A DNA stretch of 56,053 nt, from NCBI GenBank assembly GCA_910587915.1, contig CAJUOB010000018.1:1-56053 (forward strand), written 5' to 3'. Position 1 is the first letter of the stretch, and the number at the start of each line of letters is the position of its first letter. Shown piece by piece: positions 34,259 to 43,813 of the stretch. Source of the DNA: an uncultured Muribaculaceae bacterium. GTDB taxonomy: Bacteria > Bacteroidota > Bacteroidia > Bacteroidales > Muribaculaceae. The position numbers were made by a program, and so were the translations under genes. The notes beneath the pieces are model-generated. The model made no database searches. It had not been told where the DNA came from and saw only the letters and a program-made list of their open reading frames with translations.

Positions 34259-35566
34259 ATGAAGATCGCAGTTGCTGGGACAGGATATGTGGGGCTTAGT
34301 ATTGCCACACTTCTTGCACAACATAACGAAGTCATTGCAGTCGATGTCATTCCTGAAAAGGTGGCAAAAATTAACAATAAAAAATCTCCTATTCAAGATG
34401 AATATATCGAGAGGTATCTAGCTGAAAAAGATCTCAATCTTACTGCAACCCTCGATGGATTGAGTGCATATAAAGATGCTGATTTTGTTGTTATTGCAGC
34501 TCCAACTAATTACGATCCGGTCAAAAATTATTTCGACACCCATTGCATAGAGGATGTCATCGACTTAGTGCTCAGTGTTAATCCTTCTGCTGTAATGGTT
34601 ATCAAATCTACCATACCAGTTGGATATTGCCGTAATTTATATGTGAGATATGCAGCCAAGGGCGTTAGGGAATTCAATTTGCTTTTCTTCCCGGAATTCC
34701 TTCGCGAAAGCAAGGCCTTGTATGATAATTTGTATCCTTCACGTATCATAGCTGGAATTCCCAAATTGATCGAAAAGCCGGAATTCGAAGAGGAGAACAA
34801 AGCTATTGTTTCTGTTACAGATGTAGCTAAAATTACAGAAGCGGCCAAAATATTTGCAAGCCTTCTTCAGCAAGGAGCTGAAAAGGAAAATATACCTACA
34901 CTGTATATGGGTATGAAAGAGGCAGAAGCTGTAAAACTTTTTGCCAACACCTATCTTGCGTTACGTGTAAGTTACTTCAACGAACTAGATACTTATGCCG
35001 AAGTTAAAGGCCTTGATTCGCAGGCTATAATTGAAGGCATCGGGCTAGATCCACGTATAGGTACCCACTACAACAATCCCTCCTTTGGCTACGGTGGCTA
35101 CTGTCTCCCTAAGGACACCAAGCAGCTGCTTGCCAACTATGCTGATGTGCCACAGAACATGATGTCTGCAATCGTCGAAAGCAACCGTACCCGTAAAGAC
35201 TTCATTGCCGACCAGGTGCTGCGGATGGCCGGCTACTACGACTACACTTCATCTCCAACCTATGGCACAGCACCGGAACACGAATGTACAATCGGTGTCT
35301 ATCGCCTGACTATGAAGTCGAACAGCGATAATTTCCGCCAGTCGAGTATTCAGGGCGTCATGAAGCGCATCAAGGCTAAAGGTGCCAAGGTCATCATATA
35401 TGAGCCTACCCTTGAGGATGGAACAACTTTCTTCGGAAGTCTCGTTGTCAACGATTTGACAGAATTTAAAAAAAAGAGTCAGGCCATTCTCGCCAATCGC
35501 ATGAGTACTGATCTTAATGACGTATCGAACAAAGTATACACCCGCGACATTTTCAGAAGAGACTAA
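34259..35566 (+). CDS. ugd: UDP-glucose 6-dehydrogenase
   Basis: A 435-residue nucleotide-sugar dehydrogenase that oxidises UDP-glucose to UDP-glucuronate. It shows AVAGTGYVGLS (NAD site), VIAAPTNYDP, IKSTIPVG, FFPEFLRESKALYD and the catalytic cysteine in GYGGYCLPKDTKQL. The N terminus and PEFLRE motif are closer to Ugd than to ManNAc dehydrogenases. The final ~35 residues extend past the usual end. The first ~800 bases are A/T rich while 35050-35500 is G/C rich, which suggests a recombination join within the gene. Confidence 0.93.
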   Translation: MKIAVAGTGYVGLSIATLLAQHNEVIAVDVIPEKVAKINNKKSPIQDEYIERYLAEKDLNLTATLDGLSAYKDADFVVIAAPTNYDPVKNYFDTHCIEDVIDLVLSVNPSAVMVIKSTIPVGYCRNLYVRYAAKGVREFNLLFFPEFLRESKALYDNLYPSRIIAGIPKLIEKPEFEEENKAIVSVTDVAKITEAAKIFASLLQQGAEKENIPTLYMGMKEAEAVKLFANTYLALRVSYFNELDTYAEVKGLDSQAIIEGIGLDPRIGTHYNNPSFGYGGYCLPKDTKQLLANYADVPQNMMSAIVESNRTRKDFIADQVLRMAGYYDYTSSPTYGTAPEHECTIGVYRLTMKSNSDNFRQSSIQGVMKRIKAKGAKVIIYEPTLEDGTTFFGSLVVNDLTEFKKKSQAILANRMSTDLNDVSNKVYTRDIFRRD

Positions 35567-35588
35567 TTTAAAAGACAATATTAAACGA

Positions 35589-36872
35589 ATGAAGGTAAAT
35601 GGTCTTGTCGCTAAATTAAAGCAATCTAAGCTGTTTAAAGATTCGTTTTGGGCAATTTTTGGAAATGGATTAGGTACAGCGCTTTTACTTATCGCTGGAA
35701 TCATAATTGCGCGTTACCTTGGCAAAGATGTATACGGTGAATATGGAGTTGTTAAAACCAATATGTTTTATATTGCTGGTTTTTCAACTTTTGGCCTGGG
35801 TTTAACTTCTACTCGTTTCATCGCAAAATATTTAGGAGAAGATAGAACTCAAATTATTGGGATAATTAAGACTGCGACAGCAATCACTATTGTATTCAGT
35901 ACATTTTTAGCAATAATTATAGCTGTCTTTTCGCAACCATTAGCTGAGTATCTTAATTCACCAACGATGGCGCGACCTTTCAAATTCCTTTCGTTCATAA
36001 TCATTGTAAAGTCATTAGGTACAACAAGCAACGGTATATTATCTGGATTAGGAGATTTTAAATCCATTGCTCAAAATGCGATATTTTCGGGGTTAGTAAT
36101 GCTTATCTCATGTGTGCCATTGACCTATTTCTATGGACTAGATGGATCTTTGGCTGCATTAAGTTTATCGCAAATCATTAATACGGGGCTAAATTATTAT
36201 AAAATCAGGATTAAATTCAAGCAATTCCCCATTTATTACAAAGCATTTAATCCTAAGGAATTAATAAGCTTTTCATTTCCCATTGCAATGCAAGAAATTT
36301 CGTATTCTGTTTGCAATTGGATTGGAATTTTAGCATTAACAAAATATTCATCAATGGGCGAGGTTGGAATATATTCGGCTACAGCCCAATGGAATGCTGT
36401 TATACTTTTTATTCCTGGCCTACTACATAATGTCGTACTTTCCCATCTATCCAAAAGTCAAACTACACAATCTCATAAGAAGAATATAAGGGCTTTATTA
36501 ACAGTATATCTAATATGCACAGTAATTCCATTCCTTTGTGTATACTGTTTTTCCTCATTCATCGCTTCTTTCTATGGAAAAGGTTTCGGTCAAATGATCC
36601 CAGTTCTTAGAATTCTAACGCTTGCAACAATACCTCTGTGTTGTTCAGATGTATTTAAATCTGAGTTATTAGCTATAGGGCATCCTTGGATACTTTTTTC
36701 TATAAGATGTATAAAAGATGTAATTTTCGTAGGAGCTGTAATTTTCTTTTTGACACATTATACGACAATTGGGGGTGCTCTGTCCTATGCAATCTGCAAT
36801 TTGATAATAAGTATCCTTTTCTTCGTTGCTCTATATTTAGCATATATTTTTACAATAAAAAAGAATAGTTAA
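35589..36872 (+). CDS. polysaccharide flippase (Wzx/RfbX, MATE-like)
   Basis: A 427-residue membrane protein started at the ATG at 35589 (MKVNGLVAKLKQSKLFKDSFWAIFG); the longer frame overlaps ugd and is unlikely. It has about 12 hydrophobic segments. The opening pattern (GNGLGTALLLIAGIIIARYLGKDVYGEYG) is typical of the Wzx family, which moves lipid-linked repeat units across the inner membrane. A+T rich, as are the next genes. It starts 22 bases after ugd; the next gene starts three bases after its stop. Confidence 0.9.
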   Translation: MKVNGLVAKLKQSKLFKDSFWAIFGNGLGTALLLIAGIIIARYLGKDVYGEYGVVKTNMFYIAGFSTFGLGLTSTRFIAKYLGEDRTQIIGIIKTATAITIVFSTFLAIIIAVFSQPLAEYLNSPTMARPFKFLSFIIIVKSLGTTSNGILSGLGDFKSIAQNAIFSGLVMLISCVPLTYFYGLDGSLAALSLSQIINTGLNYYKIRIKFKQFPIYYKAFNPKELISFSFPIAMQEISYSVCNWIGILALTKYSSMGEVGIYSATAQWNAVILFIPGLLHNVVLSHLSKSQTTQSHKKNIRALLTVYLICTVIPFLCVYCFSSFIASFYGKGFGQMIPVLRILTLATIPLCCSDVFKSELLAIGHPWILFSIRCIKDVIFVGAVIFFLTHYTTIGGALSYAICNLIISILFFVALYLAYIFTIKKNS

Positions 36873-36874
36873 TT

Positions 36875-37915
36875 ATGAGGATTGCGATATATTTGGGTAA
36901 TAACGTTGGTTCTACTGTTGATGCAAGAAATATTGAGAATGGAAATCCTGGAGTTGGTGGAGCTCATTACTGTCTTCTTATGCTTGCCCATTACCTAAAT
37001 AAGATAAACAAGTATAAAGTAGGGATTATAACTGTTAGGGATTATATTGTTGCAGATGGTATTGATATCATAAAAGTAACACAAGATGAAGAGGTTATAA
37101 ACGAGGCAATTCAATGGAATACAGATGTTCTTATACTTAAACAATTTCCAAATAGCCCCCTGAGATCATTGATACAAAAGTCTGATTTGAAAGTTATAGT
37201 TTGGAGTCATAACTTTTTATCTTCAGACTTCTGTAGATATATTACTGAGACGCCACAAATTAAATGCAATGTATTTGTTGGTAAACAGCAGTACGACTCT
37301 TATATAGACAATGATGTAATTAGTAAAAGTATTGTAATCTATAACATGGTTACATCTGATAATACCAAGATTCATCGAATCAACGATGGACGCTCTGTCG
37401 TATTTATGGGAGCCATTTGTCAAAAGAAAGGCTTTCTGGAAATGTGCAGAATATGGCCTGGAATACTTAAAGATATACCGAATGCAAGATTAATAGTTTT
37501 GGGTAGCGGTAAATTATATGGAGATAAGCAGTTAGGGCCTTATGGAATTGCAGATGAACGATACGAAAAGCAATTCATTCCTTTCATAATTGATAAAAAT
37601 GGTCGTTTGCTGCCATCTATTGAGTTTAAAGGCGTTGTGAGTCACGAGAAGTCAGACTATTTTTGTAATGCATCAGTTGGAATTGTCAATCCATCTGGTT
37701 CGAGAGAAACTTTTGGAATGGGTATTGTAGAAATGGGACGATCGGGACTTCCGGTAGTAACAATTGGAACAACTGGCTACTATGATACGATTATTAATCA
37801 TGAAACCGGCATATTGGAAAAGTCTCAAGAAAAACTACAAAAATCAATCGTTAATCTGTTGAAAAACAGAGATTTAAATCATAAATTAGGGGGGCGCTCA
37901 CATGCTCTCAAATGA
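36875..37915 (+). CDS. family 4 glycosyltransferase, reading frame cut at a G6 tract
   Basis: A 346-residue frame with a GT-B fold: N-terminal NPGVGGAHYCLLMLAHYL, then the C-terminal nucleotide-sugar half VVFMGAICQKKGFLEMCRIW, ARLIVLGSGKLYG, EFKGVVSHEKSDYF and NPSGSRETFGMGIVEMGRSGLPVV (the E-x7-E region). It ends in GGRSHALK right after six G (37889-37894). With five G the frame continues through HMLSNEFLPSIIIPKWERL to a stop at 38138, giving 420 residues with a normal C terminus. The protein made from the sequence as given lacks the last ~75 residues. Confidence 0.85.
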   Translation: MRIAIYLGNNVGSTVDARNIENGNPGVGGAHYCLLMLAHYLNKINKYKVGIITVRDYIVADGIDIIKVTQDEEVINEAIQWNTDVLILKQFPNSPLRSLIQKSDLKVIVWSHNFLSSDFCRYITETPQIKCNVFVGKQQYDSYIDNDVISKSIVIYNMVTSDNTKIHRINDGRSVVFMGAICQKKGFLEMCRIWPGILKDIPNARLIVLGSGKLYGDKQLGPYGIADERYEKQFIPFIIDKNGRLLPSIEFKGVVSHEKSDYFCNASVGIVNPSGSRETFGMGIVEMGRSGLPVVTIGTTGYYDTIINHETGILEKSQEKLQKSIVNLLKNRDLNHKLGGRSHALK

Positions 37916-38138
37916 GTTCCTGCCTTCAATAATTATTCCTAAATGGGAGCGTTTAATCAATCAGGTCGTATCTAATAATATAAATTTTGAATTGTTGGAT
38001 GCATCAAGACCATATATGGATAATTATAAATGGTTAAGACTGATTATTAGATTTTTGCGATTTAAAATTGGATTAAAATTTATTCCCTCGTCGATACAGC
38101 TAGAGGATTATTGTAAAAAATTATACAAGATGTTATGA
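37902..38138 (+). pseudogene. out-of-frame C terminus of the preceding glycosyltransferase
   Basis: This frame (MLSNEFLPSIIIPKWERLINQVV...) continues the upstream glycosyltransferase in the +1 frame. FLPSIIIPKWERLI is the kind of helix that ends GT4 proteins. It is a separate open frame only because of the G count at 37889-37894. It could also be translated alone, but would have no catalytic parts. Confidence 0.7.
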
Positions 38139-38177
38139 ACTTATTGTAGGGTTTGGTACAAGAATCCTGAATGTGCT

Positions 38178-38300
38178 ATGCTCTATGCCATAGCCACCCT
38201 TGCAATATGCATTATTTTCTTCATTGCATTGTACAGAGCATACCGAATATCAATTAAACAAATTGACAAAACGGGAAATAGCGGGGTGTGTACAGCATAG
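38178..38300 (+). CDS. possible 40-residue single-pass membrane protein
   Basis: ATG at 38178, stop at 38298. It begins MLYAIATLAICIIFFIALYRAY, then a basic hydrophilic tail, so one transmembrane helix with a positive inside. It lies in the gap between the glycosyltransferase and the polymerase. It may be the remnant of a longer gene, because the frame continues upstream without an ATG. No family recognised. Confidence 0.3.
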   Translation: MLYAIATLAICIIFFIALYRAYRISIKQIDKTGNSGVCTA

Positions 38301-38349
38301 CGGATAGTCATAGCAAGTAAACGAATCATCAATACACAAGTTTTTAGTA

Positions 38350-39609
38350 GTGAGCTTTATAATAGACGTTAGTCTCTTCATCGCAGTAATATTCCCTATT
38401 ATTCTATCCCTTACTGGTTTAGAATGGCAATCAAGTGACGAAAGCCCTCTTTATACAATTGTCGTGCTTGGTGTGAATGCGATAATAATATGTTATATTA
38501 TTATCTATGAAATGTTTAACCACAAAAAAGCAAACGGACCTATTTTCCCATATTTTATTCCTGTACTGATTGGTCTGATATATATGGCAGAATGTGCTAT
38601 TCATCCCTTGGAAATTGGCGCATTGGCACAACGATCCTTTACATTTTTCTATGCATTCTCAATGGGTGCGATTTGTGCTGCCACATATTGCGTAAGATAC
38701 AATAAACTACCACCGATAGTAAAGAACCTTGAACTATTGATGCTTATATGTTCCATCGCTTTGATATTGGCACTTCCTGCATTAGCTCGATCAACAAGTC
38801 GAGTGGTAAATATTGGTGGAGGTAACCATCAGGCAATCTCATATACTGCAGCGTTAGCCTTTGGTGTGATCTATTGTTCGCTACAACGACATACGGCCTT
38901 TGAAAGGTATCGTATTTTCAACCTGTCGTACTATCCGCCGATTGCAATACTCATTTTAGTGTTGCTAACCATCGTATGTATTATTGGTGGTGGGCGAGGT
39001 GGCTCTGTCTTACTCATTGTCAACCTATTAGTTTGTACATACATACTATCAAAGAAAAATCTATGGAAAATATCGTTAGGCATTGTCGGGGTTGCTATAG
39101 CGCTATTAATTCTATCATCGCTTTCTATTGATGGCATTGACAGATTAATAGAGAATGGATTTGAAAGAAGTTTTGCCTTTATCGGCGACAAGGGAATTGA
39201 TTTGGAGAACGGTAGCTCTGGACGTGACAGGGTATATTTGAATGCAGTATCTTTGTTTTTAGATCGTCCCCTTTTGGGATATGGCATTTTTGGCGAATAC
39301 ATTGTCTGCCAGAACACAATTCATCAGCCCTATCCTCATAACGTCTTTCTTGAGGCTCTTCTGCAGCTTGGCATCGTTGGTTTTGTCATTCTTTGTGTTG
39401 TTCTCCTTAAATTTTTCCAAAAATTAAGTAAGCTTGTAGGTAGGGGCGGTTATTACATTTATCTTATTCCCATTGCAACATTCGCTTTAGTCATGTTGCA
39501 ATTTTCCGGAACATATATTTTCTGTCCCTCATTTTGGTTTATTCTAATTGTTGCTTTTGCCTATAAAAGCCGGGCAATCCTTTCCATTATTACAGATAAG
39601 AATCCATAA
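38350..39609 (+). CDS. O-antigen polymerase/ligase-like membrane protein (Wzy)
   Basis: A 419-residue protein with about 11 hydrophobic segments, starting at GTG 38350. A large polar loop (about 270-325) contains SGRDRVYLNAVSLFLDRPLLGYGIFGEY and PYPHNVFLEALLQLGIVG, the signature of the Wzy_C/O-antigen ligase family (His-Asn in PHN). By its place between transferases it is probably the polymerase that joins repeat units in the periplasm. Preceded by 49 non-coding bases; A+T rich. Confidence 0.88.
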   Translation: MSFIIDVSLFIAVIFPIILSLTGLEWQSSDESPLYTIVVLGVNAIIICYIIIYEMFNHKKANGPIFPYFIPVLIGLIYMAECAIHPLEIGALAQRSFTFFYAFSMGAICAATYCVRYNKLPPIVKNLELLMLICSIALILALPALARSTSRVVNIGGGNHQAISYTAALAFGVIYCSLQRHTAFERYRIFNLSYYPPIAILILVLLTIVCIIGGGRGGSVLLIVNLLVCTYILSKKNLWKISLGIVGVAIALLILSSLSIDGIDRLIENGFERSFAFIGDKGIDLENGSSGRDRVYLNAVSLFLDRPLLGYGIFGEYIVCQNTIHQPYPHNVFLEALLQLGIVGFVILCVVLLKFFQKLSKLVGRGGYYIYLIPIATFALVMLQFSGTYIFCPSFWFILIVAFAYKSRAILSIITDKNP

Positions 39610-39730
39610 TACGAGTAAGTTGCCAGATAATAATGGATACAAAAATTAAGATTTAATAGACGTGCTTACTTTCCATTTGTATTATTGGACTCTGTATGAA
39701 CATATAATTATTGATTAAACAATTGTTTAT

Positions 39731-40852
39731 ATGACAGATATAACTGATAGCCCAAAACTTTGTGTACTTTATAATTTTGCGCCAAGGTATAGAGAAGCTA
39801 TTTTCAAAGCCATTGATGATAGATGGGATGCAGATTGGTATTTTGGGTCGAACTCTACCGATATTAAAGGGCTTGACCTGTCGGTCCTAAAACGTTCGGT
39901 TGTATTGACAAACAAAAGCCTAAAGGGGCATTGGTATTGGCAGAAAGGCGCAACTTCTCTATTGAAAAAAACATACTCCACCTATTTTCTGCTTGGAGAT
40001 CCGTATTGTGTCAGCAGTTGGATTATGGCTCTCCGTATAAAGTTTTTCTCAAAACATAAGAAGCTTTATTTTTGGACACACGGATGGTATGGTAAAGAAG
40101 GTCGGATGACGAAGATTATTAAAAAAATGTTCTTCAAATTAGCCACTGGGGTTTTCTTATATGGTAACTATGCAAAAGAGCTTATGATTCAGGAAGGCTT
40201 TCCCGAATCGAAACTCTTTGTAATTCATAATTCTCTTGATTATTATAATCAGAAAAGCATCAGGGAACGGATTTCCGGAAATGGCATATATAGAGCTCAT
40301 TTCGAAAACGATAATCCGACACTGATATTTATTGGTCGCCTGACAAAAGTGAAGCGACTCGACTTGTTGATAGAAGCGGTTGCTTCTTTAAATAAGTCCG
40401 AGGTTGCATGTAATGTCGTCTTCGTTGGCGATGGAACTGAGAGGGCTAATCTTAAACAGCTTGCAAGACAAATGGGAATTGAAAAGCATTGCTGGTTCTA
40501 TGGTGCATGCTATGATGAGAAGCAGAATGCTGAATTGATATACAACGCAGACCTGTGTGTTGCACCTGGTAACGTAGGTCTGACGGCAATGCATGCCATG
40601 GTGTTTGGCACCCCTGTGATTTCACATGATGACTTTAAATGGCAAATGCCGGAGTTCGAGGCAATAAAACCCGGCAGGACTGGCGATTTTTTTAAAAAGG
40701 ACAGTCTGCCAAGTTTGACTGATACTATCCAAACCTGGTTATGGACGCACAAAGACCGAGCAATAGTCAGAAAGGCATGCTATGATGAAATCGATAATTA
40801 TTGGACACCTGATTATCAAATGTCGGTATTTGAACAGCACTTAAAAGTATGA
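39731..40852 (+). CDS. family 4 glycosyltransferase
   Basis: A 373-residue GT-B enzyme. The N-terminal half has FAPRYREAIFKAI and FWTHGWYGKEGR. The C-terminal half has LIFIGRLTKVKRLDLLIEAV, VVFVGDGTERANLKQLAR, CWFYGAC and CVAPGNVGLTAMHAMVFGTPVI, where the loop holds the donor nucleotide. Donor and acceptor unknown. A 121-base gap precedes it with nothing recognisable. Its stop overlaps the next start by four bases (ATGA). Confidence 0.9.
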   Translation: MTDITDSPKLCVLYNFAPRYREAIFKAIDDRWDADWYFGSNSTDIKGLDLSVLKRSVVLTNKSLKGHWYWQKGATSLLKKTYSTYFLLGDPYCVSSWIMALRIKFFSKHKKLYFWTHGWYGKEGRMTKIIKKMFFKLATGVFLYGNYAKELMIQEGFPESKLFVIHNSLDYYNQKSIRERISGNGIYRAHFENDNPTLIFIGRLTKVKRLDLLIEAVASLNKSEVACNVVFVGDGTERANLKQLARQMGIEKHCWFYGACYDEKQNAELIYNADLCVAPGNVGLTAMHAMVFGTPVISHDDFKWQMPEFEAIKPGRTGDFFKKDSLPSLTDTIQTWLWTHKDRAIVRKACYDEIDNYWTPDYQMSVFEQHLKV

Positions 40853-41526
40853 TATCGTATTTAAAAGGATTTATAAAGAATCTTACCAAACGTAACATTT
40901 CCATCCTATCGCTCATCGATTCGCGCTCAGAAATAAATCGTTTGGCTAACATAAATCGCGGTGCCAAAATTGTGAATTCAAAAATTGGACGATATTCCTA
41001 CATTGGGGGAGGTTCATGGGTTGTTGGTAGCGATATCGGTAGTTTTTGCTCGATAGCGTGTAACACTTATATAGGTCTTGCGGGGCATACTATAGACTTG
41101 CTCTCTACATCGCCCATTTTCACTGAACCTAATAATGGCACTGGACATTCTTGGGTGAAAACTCATGTTCATGCTTTTAAGAATAAAAGAACTGTTGTTG
41201 GATCAGATGTCTGGATTGGATATGGGGCCAAAATTATTAGTGGAGTCTCTATTGGTCATGGTGCAGTCATTGCCGCCGGGGCGGTTGTGACAAAAGACGT
41301 TCCTCCATATGCAGTGGTGGGCGGTGTACCCGCAAAAATAATCCGTTTCCGATTTTCTGAGCCCATCATATCAGAATTATTAAATTTTAATTGGTGGGAT
41401 TTGCCGGATGAAAAACTAAAAGACAGCATTTCAATATTCCATACTGCTGATGTGGATAAGTCGTTGATATACAGTATTATTACCCCCCCCCCAGTATATA
41501 GGTCTCAGCAATCGATTAATTGCTGA
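40849..41526 (+). CDS. hexapeptide-repeat acyltransferase with a C10 tract near the 3' end
   Basis: A 225-residue left-handed beta-helix acetyltransferase of the CatB/WbbJ type: repeats such as GAKIVNSKIGRYSYIGGGSWV and GSDVWIGYGAKIISGVSIGHGAVIAAGAVVTKDVPPYAVVGGVPAKII, with the catalytic His of the GHSWVKTHVHAF loop. It O- or N-acetylates a sugar, presumably part of the repeat unit. The catalytic domain ends before residue 200. Ten C (41483-41492) follow; with nine C the frame reaches a TAG overlapping the next gene's GTG start, extending the protein to 242 residues and coupling translation. Confidence 0.9.
   Translation: MISYLKGFIKNLTKRNISILSLIDSRSEINRLANINRGAKIVNSKIGRYSYIGGGSWVVGSDIGSFCSIACNTYIGLAGHTIDLLSTSPIFTEPNNGTGHSWVKTHVHAFKNKRTVVGSDVWIGYGAKIISGVSIGHGAVIAAGAVVTKDVPPYAVVGGVPAKIIRFRFSEPIISELLNFNWWDLPDEKLKDSISIFHTADVDKSLIYSIITPPPVYRSQQSINC
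41483..41492 (+). repeat. homopolymer tract of ten C
   Basis: Inside the acyltransferase coding frame (ATT ACC CC...). The count sets where the protein ends: 41526 with ten, 41578 (TAGTG overlap with the next start) with nine, and a near-immediate TAG with eleven. Confidence 0.85.
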
Positions 41527-41577
41527 TTCTTCCATTATAGCGCACCTGGATCCTATACAGGAAAGGAGGTGTGCGTA

Positions 41578-42753
41578 GTGCCTAAGTTATTGCAGCTGAA
41601 TGTAACAGCGAACTGGGGATCGACCGGGAAAATTGCTGAAGGCATAGGACAGGCGGCAATGGCTCGCGGTTGGGAGTCTGCGATTGTATATGGACGGATG
41701 ATGAATCCTTCACAGTCGAAGTTAATCAAGGTCGGAAATCAGACGGATGTCTATCTGCATTACGCACGGCACCGTTTTCTTGATGGTGAGGGTTTGGGCA
41801 GTAAAAGGGCCACCAAGCGAATTATCGAACAAATCAAGGAATATGCACCTGACATTATTCATCTGCACAATATCCACGACCATTGGCTTAATTATCCATT
41901 ACTCTTTGAATATCTTGCAACTGTTGACATGCCAATAATCTGTACATTTCATGATTGCTGGGCATTCACAGGTGGTTGCGCCTATTTTGATAGAGTAGAT
42001 TGCCGACAATGGGTGTCAGAATGTATCAAATGCCCGTTGAAATCACATTTTGATAGAAGTCGACAAAATTTCAAATTAAAAAAGGAACTTTTTATTTCTA
42101 TTCAGAATAAGTTGACAATTGTTCCTGTTTCAAATTGGCTTGAAGGATTCATTAAACAATCATTTTTACGTAATTTTCGCATTAAGATGATTCATAATGG
42201 TATCGATACCAATAAGTTTAAGCCGATTTTTTCAAAAAGTAGAGTCGTTCTTGGAGTCGCTCTTCCATGGTCTGCCCGCAAAGGTCTTGAAGATATGATT
42301 AAACTTCGAGGTCTTTTATCTGATGATATAGAAATTCGATTAGTTGGATTGAATGATGAACAACTTAAGAATTTACCAATTGGTATAACAGGTATTAAAA
42401 GAACCCAAAGTATAGAAGAGTTAGTTCGACATTATGGCGAAGCAGCCGTTTTTGTTAATCCAACATACGAAGATAATTTTCCAACAACTAATCTTGAAGC
42501 TCTTGCATGCGGTACGCCAGTTATAACTTATAGGACAGGTGGTAGCCCTGAAGCGGTAGACTCAGAGACAGGTATAGTTATTGACAAAGGTGATATCGAA
42601 TCTTTGGCCGGTGCAATAATGAAAGTGATTGATAATCCCGACCTGTTTCCTGCCAGTGCATGCCGTGCACGAGCAGAGGCGCATTTTGATAAGAACATTC
42701 AGTTTGGGAAATATATCGATTTATACGATTCCTTAAGCAATAAATCAAAATAA
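41578..42753 (+). CDS. family 4 glycosyltransferase
   Basis: A 391-residue GT-B transferase (PKLLQLNVTANWGSTGKIAEGIG; DIIHLHNIHDHWLNYPLLF; CTFHDCWAFTGGCAYF; VVLGVALPWSARKGLEDM; VNPTYEDNFPTTNLEALACGTPVITY). I choose GTG 41578 because AAGGAGGT ends eight bases before it, a textbook Shine-Dalgarno, which is rare in this phylum; GTG 41569 lies inside that sequence. The CxxC-type cysteines near residue 140-155 (CRQWVSECIKC) are common in this transferase group. Part of the A+T-rich block; fnlA follows after ten bases. Confidence 0.9.
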   Translation: MPKLLQLNVTANWGSTGKIAEGIGQAAMARGWESAIVYGRMMNPSQSKLIKVGNQTDVYLHYARHRFLDGEGLGSKRATKRIIEQIKEYAPDIIHLHNIHDHWLNYPLLFEYLATVDMPIICTFHDCWAFTGGCAYFDRVDCRQWVSECIKCPLKSHFDRSRQNFKLKKELFISIQNKLTIVPVSNWLEGFIKQSFLRNFRIKMIHNGIDTNKFKPIFSKSRVVLGVALPWSARKGLEDMIKLRGLLSDDIEIRLVGLNDEQLKNLPIGITGIKRTQSIEELVRHYGEAAVFVNPTYEDNFPTTNLEALACGTPVITYRTGGSPEAVDSETGIVIDKGDIESLAGAIMKVIDNPDLFPASACRARAEAHFDKNIQFGKYIDLYDSLSNKSK

Positions 42754-42763
42754 AAAACATAAT

Positions 42764-43813
42764 ATGTCAATATTCAAGGACAAGACACTCCTGATGACAG
42801 GAGGTACCGGTTCGTTCGGTAACGCGGTGTTGCGGCGTTTTCTCAACACCGATATCAAGGAAATCCGTATTTTCAGCCGCGATGAGAAGAAGCAGGATGA
42901 TATGCGCCATGAATATCAGGTGCGCTATCCCGAAGTAGCTCACAAGATCAAGTTCTACATCGGCGATGTTCGCAGCCTTGAATCTTGCCGGAGCGTGATG
43001 CCTGGAGTTGATTATATTTTCCATGCTGCCGCCTTAAAGCAGGTGCCCTCATGTGAGTTCTTCCCGATGGAGGCTGTCAAGACCAATGTTGTAGGCACTG
43101 ATAATGTGCTTACCGCAGCTATCGAAGCCGGCGTGGGTGCAGTTATCTGCCTTTCGACCGATAAGGCTGCCTATCCTATCAACGCTATGGGCATCACCAA
43201 GGCCATAGAGGAGAAAGTTGCGGTGGCCAAGAGCCGTTATTCGGGCAACACTAAGATATGCTGCACACGCTACGGCAACGTGATGTGTTCGCGCGGATCG
43301 GTCATTCCCCTTTGGATTGAGCAGATTCGTTCGGGTAATCCCATCACGTTGACAGAGCCGTCGATGACACGCTTCATCATGAGTCTCGATGAGGCTGTTG
43401 ATCTGGTGCTCTTCGCGTTCGAACATGGACAGAATGGCGACATACTTGTGCAGAAAGCACCTGCATGTACCATCGGCACTCAGGCTGAGGCTGTGTGTGA
43501 ACTGTTTGGCGGCAAGAAAGAGGACATCAAGGTAATCGGCATCCGTCATGGCGAAAAGATGTATGAGACCCTGCTTACCAACGAAGAATGCGCCAAAGCT
43601 GAGGATATGGGCAACTTTTATCGTGTGCCTGCCGACAATCGCGGCCTTAACTACGACAAATTCTTCAAGGAAGGCGATGAGACCCGAAATGTTCTCACTG
43701 AGTTCAATTCCAACAATACCCGTCAGCTCACTGTAGAGGAAACCAAAGAGAAAATTGCCTCGCTTGAATACATCCAGAAAGAGCTCAGCGGCGAAGGTAA
43801 TTTCGTACAATGA
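42764..43813 (+). CDS. fnlA: UDP-GlcNAc 4,6-dehydratase/5-epimerase (first step to UDP-L-FucNAc)
   Basis: A 349-residue extended SDR of the FnlA/WbjB/CapE group. It shows MTGGTGSFGNAVLRRF (NAD site), FYIGDVRSLES, FHAAALKQVP and CLSTDKAAYPINAMGITKAIEEK, where Met replaces the usual catalytic Tyr of the YxxxK motif, as in this family. The C-terminal part has HGEKMYETLLTNEE. It begins the G+C-rich block fnlA-fnlB-fnlC, and its end overlaps fnlB by four bases. Confidence 0.93.
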   Translation: MSIFKDKTLLMTGGTGSFGNAVLRRFLNTDIKEIRIFSRDEKKQDDMRHEYQVRYPEVAHKIKFYIGDVRSLESCRSVMPGVDYIFHAAALKQVPSCEFFPMEAVKTNVVGTDNVLTAAIEAGVGAVICLSTDKAAYPINAMGITKAIEEKVAVAKSRYSGNTKICCTRYGNVMCSRGSVIPLWIEQIRSGNPITLTEPSMTRFIMSLDEAVDLVLFAFEHGQNGDILVQKAPACTIGTQAEAVCELFGGKKEDIKVIGIRHGEKMYETLLTNEECAKAEDMGNFYRVPADNRGLNYDKFFKEGDETRNVLTEFNSNNTRQLTVEETKEKIASLEYIQKELSGEGNFVQ

